64,000 bases of DNA from an uncultured Burkholderiaceae bacterium (lineage in GTDB: Bacteria; Pseudomonadota; Gammaproteobacteria; Burkholderiales; Burkholderiaceae): positions 1 to 64,000 of the forward strand of contig CALMPB010000061.1 in NCBI GenBank assembly GCA_937871985.1, given 5' to 3'. Every line of letters starts with the position of its first letter. Position 1 is the stretch's first letter. The notes beneath the pieces were generated by a model. The model made no database searches. It was not told the origin of the DNA and worked only from the letters and a program-made list of their open reading frames with translations. Below are positions 36,636 through 47,030 of the stretch, piece by piece. The position numbers and the translations under genes were made by a program.

Positions 36636-38673
36636 TGCGGGTCGCCTCCTGCTTGTCGTGTTTGCTGGTTCCCAGATAGGCGGTGATCACGTCGGGATTG
36701 TCCTGGACCTGCGCCGACGTGCCGCTGGCAATTCGTTTGCCGTAGTTCAATACCGTGATGCGGTCGCAAAGCCCCATCACCAGCTCCATGTCGTGCTCCA
36801 CAAGGAGTATGGTTTTTCCGAGGTGCTGGCATAGTTGGCGCAAGACGTTTCCCAATGCGCTGGCTTCCGTGGCGTTCATGCCTGCGGCGGGCTCGTCAAG
36901 CAACAGGATTTTTGGCTGGCTGGCCAGTGCGCGGGCTATTTCAAGGCGCCGTTGGTCGCCGTAGGATAATGAGCTGGCGGGTTGCCGGGCATATTCAGCC
37001 AGCCCCAACAGGTTCAGCAGCTCGAAGGCCTGCTCCGCGGTCGATCGCTCGTTGTGATCAAACCACCCCTGCTTCCGCCCGTGGGGTGGTACGTGGGCGC
37101 CCAGCATCACGTTTTCCAGGGCGCTCAGGTTGCCGAACAGACGGATATTCTGGAAAGTTCTGGCGATGCCGTTGCGCACCATTTGTTGAGGGCGGAGGTT
37201 GTCAATGGGTCGGCCATCCAGGTAAATGGCCCCGGAATCCACGAAATAGAAGCCAGCGATAGTATTGAACAAAGTGGTTTTGCCCGCACCGTTCGGGCCG
37301 ATGAGACCATGAATTTCTCCTGCCCGTACGTCGAGTGACACGGCGCTCAAGGCCGCAATGCCGCCAAAACGTTTGCTGACGTCCTTGACCTCCAGCAGCG
37401 GGTTCGCATTGGAGCGGATTGAGTGGCCTGCCTCGGGCATTGCCGCGGTTTTTGAATCAATGGCAGGTTCCTGGTCGGAGATTTTTTTTGCCGGCGGAAG
37501 GCTCGAATTTTTCTCGCGCCGTGAATCCATTGTGGGTGAAAACCGCCATCCAAGCAGCTCGCGTGTAATGATTCCATTGGGGCGGAGTATTAAAAACACC
37601 ACCAGAACGACACCATTGAGCAGCAGGCGCCATTCCGACAAAAAGCGCATGAGTTCAGGCAGGGTGCCCAGCACGACCGTGGCCGCCAGCGCGCCGAAAA
37701 AGGTTTCGAAGCCGCCTACCATAACGATGGTAAGCCAGTCGATAAGTGCGGGCAGGCCAAAATCGTCGGCGGTGATGAACTGGACATAATGAGCCTGGAG
37801 CCCCCCCGCCAGCCCGGCGATAAACGCGCCAGAGGTGAAGGTTAGGATGCGGATGTGCGTAATGTCGATACCCAGCGCCATCGCGGCGATGGGGTCGTGG
37901 CGCACCGCCCATATAGCCCTGCCGATTCGGCCCCTGGCCATAAAGAACAACACGATGCTTATTACCGCGACGGCCAGCAGAAGCTGCCAGGTCTGGGTGT
38001 ACTTGGGGATGCCTGCAAGGCCGAATGCGCCGCCTGTCGGTTCAAAATTCGTAAAGAATATGCGAACGACTTCGCCCAGGCCTAGCGTGGCAACGGCCAG
38101 ATACACGCCCTTCAGCCTCAGGGCAGGGTAGCTTACGATAAAGCCAAACAAGGCAACGCCGATTGAGCTTACCAGCAGGGCCGGAAAAAACGACCAATGA
38201 AGCTGCATGGTAAGCCATGCACTGCCATAGGCGCCCACGGCCATAAACCCACCTTGTGCCAGCGACAGTTGCCCACTGGCGAACGGCAGCCACAATGAAA
38301 TGGCCATCATGGCCATGATGCACAACTGCGGCAAAACGGAATCGACTGCGGCAAAACCCGGTACCACACCCAGGAAATACACGACGTAAATCAGCATTGC
38401 GGTTACCGCCAGGCCGCGATTCACGCGCACGTCGCGTACCACGGCAATGCTGGCAAACAGCTGCAATCCGACCAGTGCGAAAAACCACGATAAGGGCTGG
38501 CCGATTTCCTCGTTGCCCAGCCCATAGCGCAATGCCCCCAACACCATATAGGGCGCGCACCAGATCGCCAGGCCCACCCAAACGAGTGAACCGGGGATCC
38601 GGCTGAGCTTGGGCCGGCGGCTTTGGGTTGGCTTTCGTCCTGGTCGAAACAGCGGCGTATCGATGGATTTCAT
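36613..38673 (-). CDS. Fused LivM permease-LivG ATPase
   Basis: A 686-residue natural fusion. Residues about 30-370 are a LivM permease (QLSLAQGGFMAVGAYGSAWL, LRLKGVYLAVATLGLGEVV, AVRHDPIAAMALGIDI). After a linker rich in charged residues, residues about 430-670 are a LivG ATPase with Walker A GPNGAGKTT, signature LSYGDQRRLEIARAL and Walker B ILLLDEPAAGMN. Both halves are intact and in one frame. Such fusions are seen in Burkholderiales importers. The permease part starts 2 bp after livH ends. The ligand is unknown; nearby genes suggest a hydroxy acid or aromatic acid. Confidence 0.92.
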   Translation of the reverse strand: MKSIDTPLFRPGRKPTQSRRPKLSRIPGSLVWVGLAIWCAPYMVLGALRYGLGNEEIGQPLSWFFALVGLQLFASIAVVRDVRVNRGLAVTAMLIYVVYFLGVVPGFAAVDSVLPQLCIMAMMAISLWLPFASGQLSLAQGGFMAVGAYGSAWLTMQLHWSFFPALLVSSIGVALFGFIVSYPALRLKGVYLAVATLGLGEVVRIFFTNFEPTGGAFGLAGIPKYTQTWQLLLAVAVISIVLFFMARGRIGRAIWAVRHDPIAAMALGIDITHIRILTFTSGAFIAGLAGGLQAHYVQFITADDFGLPALIDWLTIVMVGGFETFFGALAATVVLGTLPELMRFLSEWRLLLNGVVLVVFLILRPNGIITRELLGWRFSPTMDSRREKNSSLPPAKKISDQEPAIDSKTAAMPEAGHSIRSNANPLLEVKDVSKRFGGIAALSAVSLDVRAGEIHGLIGPNGAGKTTLFNTIAGFYFVDSGAIYLDGRPIDNLRPQQMVRNGIARTFQNIRLFGNLSALENVMLGAHVPPHGRKQGWFDHNERSTAEQAFELLNLLGLAEYARQPASSLSYGDQRRLEIARALASQPKILLLDEPAAGMNATEASALGNVLRQLCQHLGKTILLVEHDMELVMGLCDRITVLNYGKRIASGTSAQVQDNPDVITAYLGTSKHDKQEATRNASSTVA

Positions 38674-38675
38674 GG

Positions 38676-39566
38676 CTAAACCTTTTGCACAGTGGGAGTG
38701 CCGAAAAGGCCGAGCGGGCGGATGAGGAGAATGACGATGATGACGCCGAACGAGACCGCATCACGCCACGACGACGCTACGTAGCTGACTGTCATGGTTT
38801 CGGCCACGCCGATGATCAGGCTTGCGCACACCGCTCCAAGGATGCTGCCCAGCCCCCCGAAAATTACGGCAGCCAAGGCTTTGATGGCAATCGGTATGCC
38901 GATGAACGGCCCAATGTTGTTGAAATAGATGCCAACCAGTACGCCGGCGAAGCCGGCCAGGGCTGAAGAGGTTCCGAACACGAACGCGACGACGAATTTA
39001 CGGTTGACCCCCAGCAGCCCGGCCGTGCGGGGATTTTCGGCTACAGCGCGTATGGCCAGGCCCAGTTTGGTACATCGAACCAGGTAGGCCAGCGCGGCCA
39101 TCAGCACGATTGCCAGGCCCATGATGAACAGGTTTACATAATCAAACTGGATGGCGCCAAGTCGTATGTGCCCGGAAAGCACTGCCGGGGTGGGGTAGGC
39201 TTGCGGGCGGGTAGAGAAAATCATGGCGATCGCCTGCTGCAGCACTACCGCGGCCCCAATAGTGCAAACCAGTGGGATGTGGGGGTCGATCGAGGCAGGC
39301 AAGGGCCGTAGTGCGTAGCGTTCGATGAGCAGGCCCACGATGCAGGCGCACAATGCCCCGGCCAGCAGTGCGGCGGCCAGGCCCATACCCTGTTGCAAGC
39401 AAACCAGTCCGGCAAATGCGCCCACCACAAAAATTTCACCTTGAGCCAGGTTGATGACCCCCAGCACGCCGAAGACCAGAGTCAAGCCGATGGCAACCAG
39501 CGCGTAGGCGCTACCGAGGATGAGTCCGTTGCCCAGTTGCTGGAGAAAAAACTCAGTAGCACTCAT
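38676..39566 (-). CDS. LivH-type ABC transporter permease
   Basis: A 296-residue permease with the LivH start GNGLILGSAYALVAIGLTLVFG and about eight membrane segments; the loop RAVAENPRTAGLLGVN is the usual coupling helix. I start at ATG 39566 with CAGGAG eight bases upstream; the frame is open 29 codons further but that lies in the gap after the binding protein. It lies 71 bp downstream of the binding-protein gene and 2 bp ahead of the LivM-LivG gene. Confidence 0.92.
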   Translation of the reverse strand: MSATEFFLQQLGNGLILGSAYALVAIGLTLVFGVLGVINLAQGEIFVVGAFAGLVCLQQGMGLAAALLAGALCACIVGLLIERYALRPLPASIDPHIPLVCTIGAAVVLQQAIAMIFSTRPQAYPTPAVLSGHIRLGAIQFDYVNLFIMGLAIVLMAALAYLVRCTKLGLAIRAVAENPRTAGLLGVNRKFVVAFVFGTSSALAGFAGVLVGIYFNNIGPFIGIPIAIKALAAVIFGGLGSILGAVCASLIIGVAETMTVSYVASSWRDAVSFGVIIVILLIRPLGLFGTPTVQKV

Positions 39567-39637
39567 TGCTGTGAACTCCTGTTGAAATTGAATGATCGAA
39601 ACGCCGCCGGGCCATTCATGGGCTATTCCGGCAGGAC

Positions 39638-40786
39638 TTAGTCTGCCTTCCACGCACCGTCTTTTACTTGAATAATGACCGATGGCTTGACGGCCACCCG
39701 TTCCTTATCAAAGCTGATGTTGCCGATCAGCCCCGGAAAATCGCTGGTAAGGGCCAGGTCTTTGCTGACTGCCGCGCGTTCGGGCTGGATTTTTGCCGGA
39801 TCGCCTGTAACCTTTGCCTGCTTCATGGCGTGCAGAATCATCCGTACGCTTTCGTAGGTGCTTGCTTCCCAGGGATCCACCGTGGTGTGCCCGGAAAACT
39901 TCTTGTAGCCCTCAAGAAATTCGAGGTTCTGGGGAGTTTGCGCGCCATAGTAGTAGGGAACCACGGCGTAAGTGCCGTTGGCCGCGGCACCCGCGATTTT
40001 TATGTAGTCTTGCGAAACGGTTGAGGTGCCGCCAAGGATTGCACCGTTATAGCCCTGGCGCCGTAGTTCACGCGCCACGTTGGCCGCATCTTCGGCATGC
40101 GCCGCCACCGCAACCACGTTGGGCTTGTCGCGCAAGGCTTTGGCCACCACGTCGCTGTAGTTCAGTTGGCCCGACAAGAACGTCGTGACGCTTTGCAGCT
40201 TCCATCCCACACTGGGTGCCAGGGATTCATACAGACCGCCTATGATTTTGTCCGCCGATTCCTTGTTGTCATAAATGACGGCAATGCTGCCGATCGTGGG
40301 CATGGTCTTCTTGATGTACTTCAACATGACGGGGATGTTCACATCTTCGGACGGGTTGTTGCGAAACGCCTTGTCGGTGTCCTTGGTAAGGTTGGGGGCT
40401 GTCGCCGTGGGCGAAATCATCAATACGCCGTGCTGCTTGACTATCGGAACTCCGGCAAGGAAGAACCCGCTGGTAATTGGCCCGACCAGCGCAAGCACCT
40501 TTTCCTGGGCGACCAGGCGGTTCAGTCCATTCAGGAATGTACTGGGCTTGCTGGCATCGTCTTCCAGGGCCAGCACCACTTTGTTGCCGTTGATGCCGCC
40601 AGCATCGTTTACTTGCTTGACGGCGTATTCGGCGGCCGATTTCATCGATGTACCGTAGGTGGCAAGTGGTCCGGTCTGTGACAGCAACAAGCCTATTTTC
40701 AGATCAGCGGCGTTGGCGCTGCCTGCGATCGCCGAAAATGACAGAGCTACTGCAACGCCTGCACATTGCAATGTATGTTTTAGCAT
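39638..40786 (-). CDS. LivK-type ABC substrate-binding protein
   Basis: A 382-residue periplasmic binding protein. Signal peptide of about 26 residues ending SANA|ADLKIG; mature start LKIGLLLSQTGPLATYGTS. It belongs to the importer downstream (LivH, LivM-LivG, LivF) and precedes livH by 71 bp. It is less like the orphan proteins at 4020 and 29228 than those are to each other. CAGGAGAC precedes the ATG. The ligand could be an aromatic or hydroxy acid. Confidence 0.92.
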   Translation of the reverse strand: MLKHTLQCAGVAVALSFSAIAGSANAADLKIGLLLSQTGPLATYGTSMKSAAEYAVKQVNDAGGINGNKVVLALEDDASKPSTFLNGLNRLVAQEKVLALVGPITSGFFLAGVPIVKQHGVLMISPTATAPNLTKDTDKAFRNNPSEDVNIPVMLKYIKKTMPTIGSIAVIYDNKESADKIIGGLYESLAPSVGWKLQSVTTFLSGQLNYSDVVAKALRDKPNVVAVAAHAEDAANVARELRRQGYNGAILGGTSTVSQDYIKIAGAAANGTYAVVPYYYGAQTPQNLEFLEGYKKFSGHTTVDPWEASTYESVRMILHAMKQAKVTGDPAKIQPERAAVSKDLALTSDFPGLIGNISFDKERVAVKPSVIIQVKDGAWKAD

Positions 40787-40980
40787 TTTGATGTCTCCTG
40801 GTTCTGATTGTTATGGTGCGCTACGGCGTTTTCGCCGGGCCTTGGCTATTGCTATGGGACAGCCGCGTCTTCTTCATCCTTGCGCGTGAGTAGGGCTTGC
40901 GCAAGCGCCTGGCGCTGACAGGCGCGCACCTTCGAGCCTGCCGCGAAGCCAGGGCTATGCGCTATCCACAACGGCAAGGC

Positions 40981-41619
40981 TTACTTGGTTGTCGTGCTCA
41001 AAGATATCTTCTGGCTGCGTTCTTCCAGATCTTCGAGGGTGTCCAAATTGTTGAAACTTGGCACCACCCCTTTGACCATGTGGCGCAAGTTTTCGTGACC
41101 ATCGGGGTCTTCCGACATCATGACGCGGCGGTAGCACAGCTCGGGAAAGTCGTGGATGGCCATTTGCATGACGGGCTCTTTTGACGTGACGACGTGCGCA
41201 TGGTTGACCCAAGCCGGTGATATCGTGACGTCGCCCGCTTTCCAGTAGACGCGAGTTTCTTCGCGATCTATACCTTCATCGTCGTTGCATGTGTAGCCTT
41301 CGCCTTCGATCCAGTAATAGATCGCCACATAATTGTGGCGGTGAAAGGCCAGCCTTTCGCCCGGCAGAATCGGCTGGAACGACACGCTGATGCCCGGCGA
41401 CATGCCTGCGGAACCTGTCAGGTCGTTGTGCACGAGCGTGACACCGCGCCGCTGGTCGCCGTGACGGCGATTTTCTTTGGTAAAAAAGCCCATGGCTTTA
41501 CGAATATCGTCGCCGGCCCATTTGCCTGGACGCAGATCGGGCTGGATCAAGCGGCCCACCATAGAATCGATGTCTAGAACTTCACACCAGTCGTAACCGT
41601 TTTTGTTGGTCCATTTCAT
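40981..41619 (-). CDS. Cupin-domain protein, possible dioxygenase-like
   Basis: A 212-residue single-cupin protein. The metal motif 1 is present as FHRHNYVAIYYWIEGEGY (two His and a Glu-like position), and motif 2 lies in GDVTISPAWVNHAHVV. The start MKWTNKNGYDWCEVLDID is not a signal peptide, so it is cytoplasmic. It resembles the cupin core of gentisate-type dioxygenases and of cupin isomerases, but is shorter than gentisate dioxygenase (about 340 residues). It precedes the importer genes on the same strand, 194 bp from the binding protein, suggesting work on the imported compound. AGGAAA precedes the ATG. Confidence 0.78.
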   Translation of the reverse strand: MKWTNKNGYDWCEVLDIDSMVGRLIQPDLRPGKWAGDDIRKAMGFFTKENRRHGDQRRGVTLVHNDLTGSAGMSPGISVSFQPILPGERLAFHRHNYVAIYYWIEGEGYTCNDDEGIDREETRVYWKAGDVTISPAWVNHAHVVTSKEPVMQMAIHDFPELCYRRVMMSEDPDGHENLRHMVKGVVPSFNNLDTLEDLEERSQKISLSTTTK

Positions 41620-41836
41620 AGCTGTTTCCTTCCTGATTTCGGATTAGTGCTGCGGATGAGTTTTGGCGTAACGTTGACGCCGCCAGTGTCAGGCAGGATT
41701 AGATTAGGCTAGGAGTGAGCCCAGGTCGAATGCTGGTTTTTCATTTTTTCGATTAGAAAAATTTATCGTAATTCACTGCACGCAGGAGGATGCGCCGGCG
41801 CCAAGCGCCGGGCCCAGCAAGGCGGGCCCGGGCTGC

Positions 41837-43048
41837 TTATCGAATCATTTGATTGATCTCGATAATGGGCATCATGACCGCCAGGACGATGAGCAGCACG
41901 ATTCCGCCCATGACCAGGATCATCAAAGGCTCGAGCAGGGCGGTCATGGTCAGGGCGCGGCGTTCCAGTTCGCTGGACAGCGTGCGCGCCGCCCGCTCCA
42001 GCATGGCGGGCAATTCCCCGGTGCGTTCGCCGCTGCCTATCAAATGGATCAGCAGCGGCGGAAACACTTTTTGCGCCTGCAGGGCGGCCGCCAAGGGACT
42101 GCCTTCCCGGACATTCCTGGTGGCCTCGTCCACCGCAAGACGCAATTTGTCGTTGCTCAAGGTGCGCCCGGCGGCTTCCAGCGCGGCAAGCAAGGGAACG
42201 CCGCTGCTGGTCAGAATACCCAGGGTGGCCGCATAGCGGGCTGTATTGACCCCCAGCACATAACGCCCGAACAGCGGCAGGCGCAGAACGCGCGCATGCC
42301 AGGACAAGCGGGCGGCCGGATGGCGCAGATGCCAGCGCCACAGCGCGAACAGCGCCGCGAGGCCAACGGCGGCAATCGCGCCCCAGTCGCGCACAAAGCC
42401 GCTGATGGCCAGCATGGCGCGGGTCAGAAATGGCAGGGTCTGATGCGCCTGGCTGAATGCGCCCACCACTTGAGGCACGACATAGCTGAGCAGAAAGACC
42501 ACGATAGCGATGGAGACGACGGTAACGATGATCGGGTAGATGAAAGCGGTCAGAATCTTGTTGCGCAGCGCACCGCGCGATTCGATGTAGTCGGCCAGCT
42601 TTTCCATGACCTGGGACAGGTCGCCGGATTGCTCGCCCGCATCGATCAGGGCGCGGTAAATAGGCGGGAAATCGCGGGGACGCGCCGCCAGCGCTTCACC
42701 CAGGCGGTGGCCGGCGCGGATGTCGGCGCGCACCGAAGCCAAGGTATGGGCGACGTGCTGGCGCTCGGCTTGCTCCAGCGTGGCGCTGAGTGCCGCCTCC
42801 AGCGGCAGGCGCGCCGCCAGCAGGCTGGCGAGCTGGCGGGTCAGCCAACCCAGGTCCGAATCGCTGATGCGGGGGCCTTTCAGGACCTGGCCCGGCTTAC
42901 CGCGCCCACCCCCCGCGGCCCGCAGGGACAGCGGCAACAAGCCGCGCGCGCGCAGGGCCTGGCGAGCGTTGCGCTCGCTGTCCGCGTCGATCAGGCCTCG
43001 TTCCGTGCGTCCGGCGGCATTGGCGGCTTCGTATTGATAGGTAGGCAT
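41837..43048 (-). CDS. gspF: Type II secretion inner-membrane platform protein GspF
   Basis: A 403-residue GspF with two repeated T2SSF domains (residues about 70-190 and 270-395) and three hydrophobic segments. The start PTYQYEAANAAGRTERGLID and the DLSQVMEKLADYIE block are typical. It is the inner-membrane platform on which the GspE ATPase acts. It is the last gene of the minus-strand gsp operon, 58 bp after gspE. A GC-rich stem (CGGGCCC/GGGCCCG, about 41809-41830) follows, without a T-run. Confidence 0.95.
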   Translation of the reverse strand: MPTYQYEAANAAGRTERGLIDADSERNARQALRARGLLPLSLRAAGGGRGKPGQVLKGPRISDSDLGWLTRQLASLLAARLPLEAALSATLEQAERQHVAHTLASVRADIRAGHRLGEALAARPRDFPPIYRALIDAGEQSGDLSQVMEKLADYIESRGALRNKILTAFIYPIIVTVVSIAIVVFLLSYVVPQVVGAFSQAHQTLPFLTRAMLAISGFVRDWGAIAAVGLAALFALWRWHLRHPAARLSWHARVLRLPLFGRYVLGVNTARYAATLGILTSSGVPLLAALEAAGRTLSNDKLRLAVDEATRNVREGSPLAAALQAQKVFPPLLIHLIGSGERTGELPAMLERAARTLSSELERRALTMTALLEPLMILVMGGIVLLIVLAVMMPIIEINQMIR

Positions 43049-43106
43049 ATGTAGTAGGCCCTCGAAGGCTGAACCTGCGTAAGGCTCCTTTCAGTGTTGA
43101 CAGACC

Positions 43107-44528
43107 CTAAACTTCGCGGGTTACCCGGGCGATCTCGTCATCGGTGGTGACTCCTTGCTGGATCCAGCGCATCCCGTCCTGGCGCAGGCTTTGCAGGCCG
43201 GTGCGCTGTGCGGCGTGACGCAGGGCCTGCTCGTCCGCTCCGGCGTGGATCATGCCGCGCAAGGCGTCGTCCACCGAAAAAAGCTCGTGCACGCCGGTGC
43301 GCCCGCTATAGCCGGTATGGCCGCAAGCGGCGCATCCGCCCGGATTCAACGAGGCCGTGCCGTCGGGCCGGCTGATCTTGCAGTGGGGGCAAAGCTTTCG
43401 CACCAGCCGTTGCGCCAGCACGCCCTGCAGTGTGGAGGCCAGCAGGAAGGGCTCCACCCCCATGTCGACGAGCCGGGTCACGGCGGAAACCGCGTCGTTG
43501 GTATGCAGAGTGGCCAGCACCAGATGCCCCGTCAACGAGGCTTGAACCGCGATCTGCGCGGTTTCCAGATCGCGGATTTCACCGATCATGATGACGTCGG
43601 GATCCTGGCGCAGGATGGCGCGCAAGGCGGCGGCGAATGTCAGGTCGATGCGCGAATTGACCTGGGTCTGTCCAATTCCCGGCAGATCGTACTCGATGGG
43701 GTCTTCCACGGTAAGAATATTGGTGGTCGACGCCTCGAGGCGGCCCAGCGCGGCATACAACGTCGTGGTCTTGCCGCTGCCGGTGGGGCCGGTGACCAGC
43801 ACGATGCCGTGCGGCTGATGAATCAGCGCATCCAGTTGGCGCAGTACCTCGGGGGCCATGCCCAGCCTTTCCAGTTCCAGGCGGCCGGCTTCTTTGTCGA
43901 GCAGACGCAGCACGGCGCGTTCGCCATGGCCGGTGGGCAGGGTGGAAACCCGCACGTCGATGGGACGGCCGCCCACACGCAGCGCGATCCGGCCGTCCTG
44001 CGGCAGGCGCTTTTCGGCGATGTCGAGGCTGGCCATGATTTTGATGCGCGATACCAGGGCATTATGCAGCGCGCGGCGCGGATTGACGATGTCGCGCAAG
44101 GTGCCGTCCACGCGGTAGCGCACCACGGAATGGTTTTCGAACACTTCCAGGTGGATGTCGCTGGCGCCGTCCCGGGCGGCCTGGGTGAACAGCGCGTTGA
44201 TCATGCGGATGACGGGCGCGTCGTCGCTGGCTTCGAGCAAATCTTCGACTTCGGGGATATCCTGCATCAGGCGATCGAGGTCGATTTCGTTGGCCGCCTC
44301 GTCCACCACGGCGGCGGCATCCCCCGTTTGCGCGTAGGCGGCCGCCAGCAGCGTATCGAGCTCGGAGTCGGGAACTTCCCGATGCGCCAGCTCGCCATGG
44401 CGCCGGCGTATCTCGGCCAGCGCCCACGCCGGCGTTCTGGCCGAGCTGACCAGCACGACGCCGGCGGGGCCGGACTGGATCAGAGCCCGGTAGGTACGCG
44501 CCCAGGCATAGGGAAGCCGGATGCTCAT
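43107..44528 (-). CDS. gspE: Type II secretion ATPase GspE
   Basis: A 473-residue secretion ATPase. It has an N-terminal GspE domain, then Walker [10 protein letters not shown], the Asp box EDPIEY, Walker [14 protein letters not shown] and the His box [13 protein letters not shown]. The zinc-type cysteines LCPHCK and CAACGHTGY lie near the end. It is somewhat short at the N-terminus. It powers pseudopilus assembly from the cytoplasm. The start at ATG 44528 overlaps the gspD stop by 4 bp; a long upstream open frame through gspD is a shadow. Confidence 0.95.
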   Translation of the reverse strand: MSIRLPYAWARTYRALIQSGPAGVVLVSSARTPAWALAEIRRRHGELAHREVPDSELDTLLAAAYAQTGDAAAVVDEAANEIDLDRLMQDIPEVEDLLEASDDAPVIRMINALFTQAARDGASDIHLEVFENHSVVRYRVDGTLRDIVNPRRALHNALVSRIKIMASLDIAEKRLPQDGRIALRVGGRPIDVRVSTLPTGHGERAVLRLLDKEAGRLELERLGMAPEVLRQLDALIHQPHGIVLVTGPTGSGKTTTLYAALGRLEASTTNILTVEDPIEYDLPGIGQTQVNSRIDLTFAAALRAILRQDPDVIMIGEIRDLETAQIAVQASLTGHLVLATLHTNDAVSAVTRLVDMGVEPFLLASTLQGVLAQRLVRKLCPHCKISRPDGTASLNPGGCAACGHTGYSGRTGVHELFSVDDALRGMIHAGADEQALRHAAQRTGLQSLRQDGMRWIQQGVTTDDEIARVTREV

Positions 44529-46996
44529 GGCTGCTTCACGGGGACGGGCGTAGTGGGCGAGGGCACGGCGACCGGAGCGACATCGGATGCCGGCGCCGGA
44601 GCGGCATGTTGCGCCTCGCGCAGATCGAGCAGGCCCGTTTGCGGATTGCGCGTGACATTGGGCAGCGGCGTCATGGCCGACGAGGGCGAGAACCAGGTGG
44701 ATCTTGGCGGCAAGTGCGCCTGCGCTTCGCGCATGTAGTTGTATCGATCCAGGGTGAGGCTGGCCCCGTCCTGCGCGTTGCGCACGATGTGCGGCCGCAG
44801 GAAGATCATCAGATTGGTCTTGCTGCGTTGCCGGCTGTCGTAGCGGAACAGATTGCCCAGCAGGGGAATGTCGCCCAGCAAGGGCACCGACTTTGCGCTG
44901 TCGTTGATGGTGTCCTCGAGCAGGCCGCCCAGCACGATGATCTGCCCATCGTCGACCAGCACATTGGTTTCCAGCGCGCGCTTGCGCGTGACCAGCGTGC
45001 TCGCGTCGCTGGTCAGGCTGCCATCCAGGCTGCTGACTTCCTGGTAGAGCGCCAGCTTGACCGTGCCGCCCTCGGATATCTGCGGGCGGATGCGCAGGGT
45101 CAGGCCGACGTCTTCGCGGGTTATGGTCTGGAACGGGTTGCTGGCCCCGTCGGCCGTGGTCGTGTATTGCCCCGTGACGAACGGCACGGTTCGGCCGACC
45201 ATGATGCTGGCCTCTTCGTTGTCGAGCGTCATGAGGTTGGGCGTGGACAGCACGTTGGCGCCGTCTTTGGACTGCAAAGCGCGGGCCAGCACGCCCAGGT
45301 TGAGCACCTGGTTGCCCAGGACGTTGACGGTGCCTTTGACCACGCCCAGGCTCAGGCCCTGGGCCAGCGCATCGATGGTGGTGCTGGTGCCGGTGGTCAA
45401 GCCCGTGCCGCCCAGGTTGGCGCCGCCGATGAAGGCGGTTTTTCCGCTGGAGATGTCGTTGCCGCCCGCCATCCATTGAATACCGAATTCCGCCGCGTTG
45501 TCGGCATTGACCTCGACGATGAGGCTTTCAACCAGCACCTGGGCGCGGCGCTGGTCCAGCTGGTCGATGACTTCACGCAGGCTGCGGTACAGCGGAGCCG
45601 GCGCGGAGATGATTAGCGTGTTGGTGGAGGGGTCGGCCTGCACCGTGGCGCCGCCCGCCGTGAACGCCACCGACTGCGTGGAGTTGTTGTCAGAACCGCC
45701 CAAAGAGCCGGTCGTCCCGCCCTTTGCGCCCGACATGCTGTTCTGGCCCGAGACTGACTTCGTGCTTGATGCCGTGTTGAATCCTTGCAAGGCGCTGGAC
45801 GACGACGCGTTCGAGGATCCGCTGGACAGGCCTCCGGAGAGCGGGTTGCTCAGGCTGCCGTTGCCGCTGCCGCCGTTGTTGCCTATCTGGCCGCTCTGGC
45901 TGTTCTGGCCACCCAGCGCGCCGCGCAGGACCTGAGCCAGCTTGGTTGCCTGTGCATTGCGCAAATACACCACGTGCAGATTGCCTTCCTGCGACTCGGG
46001 GCTGTCGATTCTTTCGACGAGGTTGCGGGCCAGCTTCAATTTTTCCGGGCTGGTGGCGCGAAGCAGGACGGAATTGGTGCGTGGATCGGCCAGCACCACG
46101 GTTTGCTGCGACGTATCGCCGCCGGTCCTATTGTCCAGCAATTGCGCGGCCAGCGCCGCGACGTCGAGCGCGACGCCGTACTGGATGGGGACGACGTCGG
46201 TGCTGATGGCTTTGGGCGTGTCGATGCCGGCGATGACCTGGGCGATGCGATCCAGATTGTCGGCATAGTCGGTAACGACCAGCGTGTTGTTGCCGGTGTA
46301 GGCATTGATGGTGTTGTTGGGAGCGATCATGGGCCGCAATATGGGCACCAGGCTCGCGGCGTTTTCATAACGCAACTGGAAGACCCGCGTCATGAGCTCG
46401 CCGCTGTGTTTCGCGGTGGTCTGCGCATTTTGGCTGACGGCCGTTCCCTGCAGCTTGGCGTCCGCTTCCGGAACCACCCGGCTTACTCCATCGACCTCGA
46501 CCACGGCGAAGCCCTGCATGCGCAGGGCGCTGAGCAGCATCGAATACGCCGTGTCCGAGTCGACGGGTGCCTCCGAAACCAGCGTCAACTGGCCCTTGAC
46601 GCGCGGATCCACCACGAAGTTCCGGCCCGTGAACCGCGCCATGGCACGCACCACGCCCTGCAGGTCGGCCCCCACGAAGTTGAGCATGGTGGTGGCGCCG
46701 GACTGGTTGCGGGCGGCTTCGGAAGAGGCCGAAGGCTCTTGTTCGGCCTGCTCGCGCGCCGTGGACCGGCGGCGCGGCGCCGGCTTGGGCGGAGGAGGGG
46801 AGTAGTTTTTCGAAGTTTCCTCGCGCCAGCCTTCCTGGCCGACCGAGGTGCGAACGACCAGCGGAGAAGCGTCCGCATCGGCAGTGTTCTGTTTGGGAGC
46901 CGTGGCGCAGCCGGCCAAAAGCAGGGATAGCGCCAGGGTGGACAAGGCCGGATGGAAACGATGGCTGTTGCTCACTTTATTATGGGGATTTTTCAT
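44525..46996 (-). CDS. gspD: Type II secretion outer-membrane secretin GspD
   Basis: A 823-residue secretin. The leader ends at LLLAGC, a lipobox, so it could be lipidated and self-piloting. Domains in order: N0 (residues about 100-180), N1, N2 and N3 repeats, with a long Gly/Ser/Asn-rich loop in N3 (about residues 365-440), then the secretin core with [10 protein letters not shown] and the closing [11 protein letters not shown]. It forms the outer-membrane channel. No gspS-like pilotin gene was seen. ATG 46996 is chosen (MKNPHNK); the preceding 36 codons of open frame are unlikely to be used. It begins 34 bp after gspN. Confidence 0.95.
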   Translation of the reverse strand: MKNPHNKVSNSHRFHPALSTLALSLLLAGCATAPKQNTADADASPLVVRTSVGQEGWREETSKNYSPPPPKPAPRRRSTAREQAEQEPSASSEAARNQSGATTMLNFVGADLQGVVRAMARFTGRNFVVDPRVKGQLTLVSEAPVDSDTAYSMLLSALRMQGFAVVEVDGVSRVVPEADAKLQGTAVSQNAQTTAKHSGELMTRVFQLRYENAASLVPILRPMIAPNNTINAYTGNNTLVVTDYADNLDRIAQVIAGIDTPKAISTDVVPIQYGVALDVAALAAQLLDNRTGGDTSQQTVVLADPRTNSVLLRATSPEKLKLARNLVERIDSPESQEGNLHVVYLRNAQATKLAQVLRGALGGQNSQSGQIGNNGGSGNGSLSNPLSGGLSSGSSNASSSSALQGFNTASSTKSVSGQNSMSGAKGGTTGSLGGSDNNSTQSVAFTAGGATVQADPSTNTLIISAPAPLYRSLREVIDQLDQRRAQVLVESLIVEVNADNAAEFGIQWMAGGNDISSGKTAFIGGANLGGTGLTTGTSTTIDALAQGLSLGVVKGTVNVLGNQVLNLGVLARALQSKDGANVLSTPNLMTLDNEEASIMVGRTVPFVTGQYTTTADGASNPFQTITREDVGLTLRIRPQISEGGTVKLALYQEVSSLDGSLTSDASTLVTRKRALETNVLVDDGQIIVLGGLLEDTINDSAKSVPLLGDIPLLGNLFRYDSRQRSKTNLMIFLRPHIVRNAQDGASLTLDRYNYMREAQAHLPPRSTWFSPSSAMTPLPNVTRNPQTGLLDLREAQHAAPAPASDVAPVAVPSPTTPVPVKQP

Positions 46997-47030
46997 GACG
47001 GTATCGATAGGTCTGTTGTTTTGAGATGCA

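Noticed and set aside
41809..41830. Terminator after gspF
   Set aside because: The stem CGGGCCC/GGGCCCG is real but no T-run follows, so I mention it only with gspF.
43155..44738. A 527-codon open frame opposite gspE
   Set aside because: GspE has Walker A, Walker B and zinc motifs in its frame; the antisense frame shows none and is a shadow.
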